Positions 5,977 to 8,302 of a stretch of 8,302 nt of DNA are shown in pieces. The DNA is from Sphingobium sp. Its GTDB lineage: Bacteria > Pseudomonadota > Alphaproteobacteria > Sphingomonadales > Sphingomonadaceae. Position 1 is the first letter of the stretch. Each line of letters begins with the position of its first letter. The notes below the pieces were generated by a model. The model was given only the letters and a program-made list of their open reading frames with translations, ran no database searches and was not told the origin of the DNA. The stretch spans positions 1-8,302 of the forward strand of contig JAGVJS010000261.1 of assembly GCA_020051025.1 (NCBI GenBank), given 5' to 3'. Both the position numbers and the translations under genes were made by a program.

Positions 5977-7250
5977 TGGATTCGTCCCAGCAGCCGTTCG
6001 GTTCGAGCGAAGTCGAGAACCGTGCGCGCGACCGCTCCTCGACTTCGCTCGAAGCGAACGGAGCATTGAGCCTGAGGCAGGACTTCCCCGGTGTCGGCGA
6101 CTGGCATTATCTGGACAGCGCCGCCACCGCGCAGAAGCCAAATGCCGTGATCGACGCCATCGCCCGCGCCTATGGCCCGGACTATGCGACGGTGCATCGC
6201 GGCGTGTACGAACGGTCGGCGAACATGACGCTGGCCTATGAAGCGGCGCGGCGGAAGGTTGCGGGCTTCATCGGCGCGCAATCGGACAGCGAGATCGTCT
6301 ATGTGCGCGGCGCGACCGAGGGCATCAACCTCGTCGCGCAATGCTGGGCTGGGACGCAGTTGAAGGCGGGCGACCGTATCCTGCTGTCTTGCCTTGAACA
6401 TCACAGCAATATCGTGCCGTGGCAGATGGTGGCAGAAAAGGTCGGCGCGCATATCGACGTCGTGCCGCTGACCGCCGACGGGCAGATCGATCTGGACGCA
6501 ATGCGGGCGATGATCACGCCGCAGCATCGCATGGTCGCGCTCGCCCATGTGTCCAACGTGCTCGGCAGTGTGCTGGATTGCCGCCGCGCCGCCGACATTG
6601 CCCATATGGTCGGGGCCAAGATCCTGATCGACGGTTGCCAGGCGGTGCCGCGTCTGGCCGTCGACGTGGCGGCGCTGGATTGCGATTTCTACGTCTTTTC
6701 CGCGCACAAGCTCTACGGCCCGACCGGCATCGGTGTGCTGTGGGGGCGGGCTGAACTGCTGGACGCCATGCCCCCCTATCAGGGCGGCGGATCGATGATC
6801 GACAAGGTGACGTTCGAAAAGACGACCTACGCCCCCGCACCGACCCGGTTCGAGGCGGGGACGCCGCATATCGTCGGCGTCGTCGGCCTGTCGGCGGCGA
6901 TCGATTATGTGCAGGGCATCGGGCTGGACGCCATTCATGCTCATGAGTGCGCGCTGGTCGGCAAGGCGCGCGCGGCGCTGGAGAATATCAACAGCGTGCG
7001 CGTGTTCGGCCCCGATAATTCGGCCGGCATCCTCTCTTTCGAGGTGGAGGGGGTGCATCCGCACGACGTCGGCACCATATTGGACGAAACGGGCGTCGCG
7101 ATCCGGGCCGGTCATCATTGCGCACAGCCGCTGATGCGCCATCTGGGCGTTGAGGCGACCGCACGGGCGAGCTTCGGCATCTATAGCGACGACAGCGATG
7201 TGGATGCGCTGGTCAAAGGACTGGAGCGGATCAGAAAGATTTTCGGATGA
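5973..7250 (+). CDS. sufS: SufS, cysteine desulfurase, with palindrome-encoded N-terminal segment
   Basis: This 425-residue PLP enzyme takes sulfur from cysteine (giving alanine) and supplies persulfide to the SufBCD scaffold. The class V aminotransferase pattern is complete: YLDSAATAQKP (46-56), EHHSN with PLP-stacking His144 (142-146), LIDGCQAVPR (218-227), SAHKLYGPTGIG with the PLP lysine Lys246, RAGHHCAQPLM with the catalytic Cys383, and Arg398 for the substrate carboxylate. These align with K226 and C364 of E. coli SufS (406 residues). The extra length is at the N-terminus: residues 8-30 are encoded by a 68-bp palindrome, while the ordinary SufS sequence starts near LRQDFPG (34-40). GGAGG at 5961-5965, 7 bp before ATG5973, supports this start. 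A TTG at 6066 would skip the insert but has only 2 bp to GGAG. It overlaps sufD and sufT by 4 bp each. No sufE or sufU partner is in view. Confidence 0.96.
   Translation: MMDSSQQPFGSSEVENRARDRSSTSLEANGALSLRQDFPGVGDWHYLDSAATAQKPNAVIDAIARAYGPDYATVHRGVYERSANMTLAYEAARRKVAGFIGAQSDSEIVYVRGATEGINLVAQCWAGTQLKAGDRILLSCLEHHSNIVPWQMVAEKVGAHIDVVPLTADGQIDLDAMRAMITPQHRMVALAHVSNVLGSVLDCRRAADIAHMVGAKILIDGCQAVPRLAVDVAALDCDFYVFSAHKLYGPTGIGVLWGRAELLDAMPPYQGGGSMIDKVTFEKTTYAPAPTRFEAGTPHIVGVVGLSAAIDYVQGIGLDAIHAHECALVGKARAALENINSVRVFGPDNSAGILSFEVEGVHPHDVGTILDETGVAIRAGHHCAQPLMRHLGVEATARASFGIYSDDSDVDALVKGLERIRKIFG
5994..6061. repeat. 68-bp palindromic element within the sufS coding sequence
   Basis: Arms at 5994-6017 and 6038-6061 are 24 bp each, inverted, with one mismatch (CCGTTCGGTTCGAGC on the left against GCTCGAAGCGAACGG on the right), around a 20-bp GC-rich loop. 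The palindrome contains no stop in the sufS frame and encodes residues 8-30 (PFGSSEVENRARDRSSTSLEANG). Its ends CCGTTCG and CGAACGG are the same as those of the element at 7745-7820, so both appear to be one family or close relatives. It looks like an insertion into the start of sufS that was kept in frame. Confidence 0.85.
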
Positions 7251-7711
7251 GTGACGAGCGGAAGATCATGGTGGAAGAAGTGGACGCGGTGGATGCGCCG
7301 CCCAAGGTGCGCGTGGACGATGCCGCCGATGCCGCGCCGCGCCAGCGCGACTATCTGGACGGGTTCCTGTCGCAGAAGCCTGCGGAAGTCTCCGCCGGAG
7401 AGCCGGGCGGCGATATTTATGATGGCGTGATCGACGCGCTCAAGGAAATTTACGACCCGGAAATCCCGGTCAACATCTATGATCTGGGCCTGATTTACGG
7501 CGTGGACGTCACCACCGACGGTCATGTCGTCGTCACCATGACGCTGACCACGCCCCATTGCCCGGTCGCCGAATCCATGCCGGGCGAAGTCGAACTGCGC
7601 GTCGGCGCGGTGCCGGGCGTGGGCGATGCGCAGGTCAATCTCGTCTGGGATCCGCCATGGGATCCGCAGAAGATGAGCGACGAGGCGAAGCTCGAACTGG
7701 GGATGTTGTAA
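7247..7711 (+). CDS. sufT: SufT, DUF59/MIP18-family iron-sulfur assembly protein
   Basis: This 154-residue protein has a variable acidic N-terminal tail (1-55) followed by a complete DUF59/MIP18 domain: DGVIDALKEIYDPEIP (59-74) leading into VNIYDLGLIYGVDV, then TMTLTTPHCPVAESMP with the conserved Cys105, and VNLVWDPPWDPQKMSDEAKLELG at the end. Proteins of this type coded in suf operons (SufT) help mature or deliver clusters in bacteria. The ATG at 7247 overlaps the sufS stop (ATGA); an alternative in-frame ATG at 7268, with GGAAG 4 bp upstream, would remove 7 tail residues. It is followed by a palindromic element and then sufA. Confidence 0.93.
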   Translation: MSDERKIMVEEVDAVDAPPKVRVDDAADAAPRQRDYLDGFLSQKPAEVSAGEPGGDIYDGVIDALKEIYDPEIPVNIYDLGLIYGVDVTTDGHVVVTMTLTTPHCPVAESMPGEVELRVGAVPGVGDAQVNLVWDPPWDPQKMSDEAKLELGML

Positions 7712-7744
7712 GGCGGCACGCACGCCAATTGGATGACTTTTATT

Positions 7745-7820
7745 TCCGTTCGGGCTGAGCTTGTCGAAGCCCCGTTCTTTTAAAGAAGTACGGCCCTTCG
7801 ACAGGCTCAGGGCGAACGGA
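7745..7820. repeat. 76-bp palindromic element in the sufT-sufA gap
   Basis: The outer TCCGTTCG (7745-7752) and CGAACGGA (7813-7820) are perfect inverted ends. The arms continue with CTGAGCTTGTCGAAG against CTTCGACAGGCTCAG, differing at a few positions. A small inner dyad TTCTTT-T-AAAGAA lies near the centre. It occupies most of the 122-bp sufT-sufA gap and ends 2 bp before the sufA ribosome site. The sequence CTTCGACAGGCTCAG with GCGAACGG is of a type I know to be very frequent in sphingomonad genomes. The T-rich centre is not placed as a terminator tail. Confidence 0.8.
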
Positions 7821-7833
7821 TGGAGGAAGAGTG

Positions 7834-8199
7834 ATGACCACCGAAGCCCCGACCAAGACCCGCGCCCGCCCCGCCGCCGTCATCCTGACGGCGAGTGCGG
7901 AGCAGCGCATCGCCGACCTGATGGCGCAGGCGCCCGAAGGCACGATCGGCGTCAAGCTGTCGACGCCCAAGCGCGGCTGTTCGGGCCTGGCCTATTCGGT
8001 CGATTATGTGATGGAAGAAGCGAAGTTCGACGAGAAGATCGCAACGCCGGGCGGCGTCCTCTACATCGACGGCGCGTCGGTGCTGTATCTGATCGGATCG
8101 ACCATGAACTGGGTGGAGGATGATTTCACCGCCGGCTTCGTCTTCGCCAATCCCAATGCCAAGGGCAGCTGCGGCTGTGGTGAGAGCTTTACGGTCTGA
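7834..8199 (+). CDS. sufA: SufA, A-type iron-sulfur carrier (HesB/IscA family)
   Basis: This 121-residue protein is an A-type carrier, which receives clusters from the SufBCD scaffold and passes them to apo-proteins. The three family cysteines are present: Cys49 in PKRGCSGLAYSVDYV and Cys113 and Cys115 in the C-terminal GSCGCGESF. The body (ILTASAEQRIADLM at the start, LYIDGASVLYLIGSTMNWVED in the middle, FVFANPNAKGSCGCG at the end) is typical. The start is ATG7834, with GGAGGA (7822-7827) 6 bp upstream; a GTG at 7831 is only 3 bp from that site. The N-terminal 15 residues, rich in Thr, Pro and Arg, are an unconserved extension. It is the last recognisable suf gene here. Confidence 0.95.
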   Translation: MTTEAPTKTRARPAAVILTASAEQRIADLMAQAPEGTIGVKLSTPKRGCSGLAYSVDYVMEEAKFDEKIATPGGVLYIDGASVLYLIGSTMNWVEDDFTAGFVFANPNAKGSCGCGESFTV

Positions 8200-8211
8200 G
8201 GAATAGCGGCC

Positions 8212-8302
8212 ATGCCCCATATGCTGATATTGGGCATGGGCTATACCGCCTCCCGCCTTGCCACCCGATTGCGCGGCGAGGGCTGGACCGTCACCGGCGT
8301 CC
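8212..8302 (+). CDS. N-terminal fragment of a Rossmann-fold NAD(P)-binding protein (SDR/epimerase-like), cut by window edge
   Basis: Thirty residues are visible. They begin MPHMLILGMGYTASRLATRL and continue to the window edge, with the pattern beta strand, GMGYTAS glycine-rich turn, helix, then a second strand WTVTGV. This is the dinucleotide-binding start of atypical SDR or NAD-dependent epimerase/dehydratase proteins (YeeZ-like). GAGGAA (8198-8203), overlapping the sufA stop, is 8 bp before ATG8212, so it is probably cotranscribed with sufA. An alternative ATG is at 8221. Substrate cannot be told from this fragment. Confidence 0.7.
   Translation, partial: MPHMLILGMGYTASRLATRLRGEGWTVTGV

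Noticed and set aside
5826..7142. A 438-residue minus-strand open frame opposite sufS
   Set aside because: Antisense shadow of an unmistakable cysteine desulfurase.
7769..7790. T-rich stretch TTCTTTT in the sufT-sufA gap as an intrinsic terminator
   Set aside because: The T residues lie in the centre of the palindromic element, not after a GC stem.

Overview
The window is GC-rich DNA with the gene style of an alphaproteobacterium, most likely a sphingomonad (Sphingobium, Sphingomonas or a close relative). This placement rests on the suf gene order, the type of Rrf2 regulator, a SufD of only 250 residues, and palindromic elements of the kind scattered through sphingomonad genomes. It is an inference from gene content, not a database match.

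Layout. Positions 1-438 (minus strand) hold the N-terminal 146 residues of PyrD (class 2 dihydroorotate dehydrogenase), cut by the window edge. Positions 439-789 have no protein gene. They carry three inverted repeats near pyrD and a compact run of three hairpins ending in a textbook plus-strand terminator at 656-690, which is either a small RNA or an attenuated leader. An AraC-type regulator follows at 790-1731.

From 1850 onward is a one-direction iron-sulfur cluster assembly (SUF) operon: Rrf2-type regulator, sufB, a 151-residue protein I do not recognise, sufC, sufD, sufS, sufT and sufA. After it comes the start of a Rossmann-fold (SDR/epimerase-like) gene at 8212, cut by the right edge. 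SufS takes sulfur from cysteine, SufBCD is the ATP-driven scaffold, SufA is a cluster carrier, and SufT (DUF59/MIP18 family) helps cluster maturation. The Rrf2 protein, with three cysteines near its C-terminus, probably senses cluster supply and controls the operon, perhaps at the 23-bp inverted repeat at 1788-1810. No sufE or sufU is present.

The most notable structure is a set of palindromic elements inside the operon. Two 91-bp copies of one family fill the sufB-orf151 and sufC-sufD gaps. A 76-bp element of a second type fills the sufT-sufA gap. A related 68-bp palindrome lies inside the sufS reading frame and is translated in frame into about 23 residues of the SufS N-terminus, much like the Rickettsia palindromic elements described inside rickettsial proteins. 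All other junctions are 4-bp overlaps or a 6-bp gap. The operon itself is a known system; the unrecognised orf151, the in-frame palindrome in sufS and the orphan terminator RNA are the parts that deserve attention.
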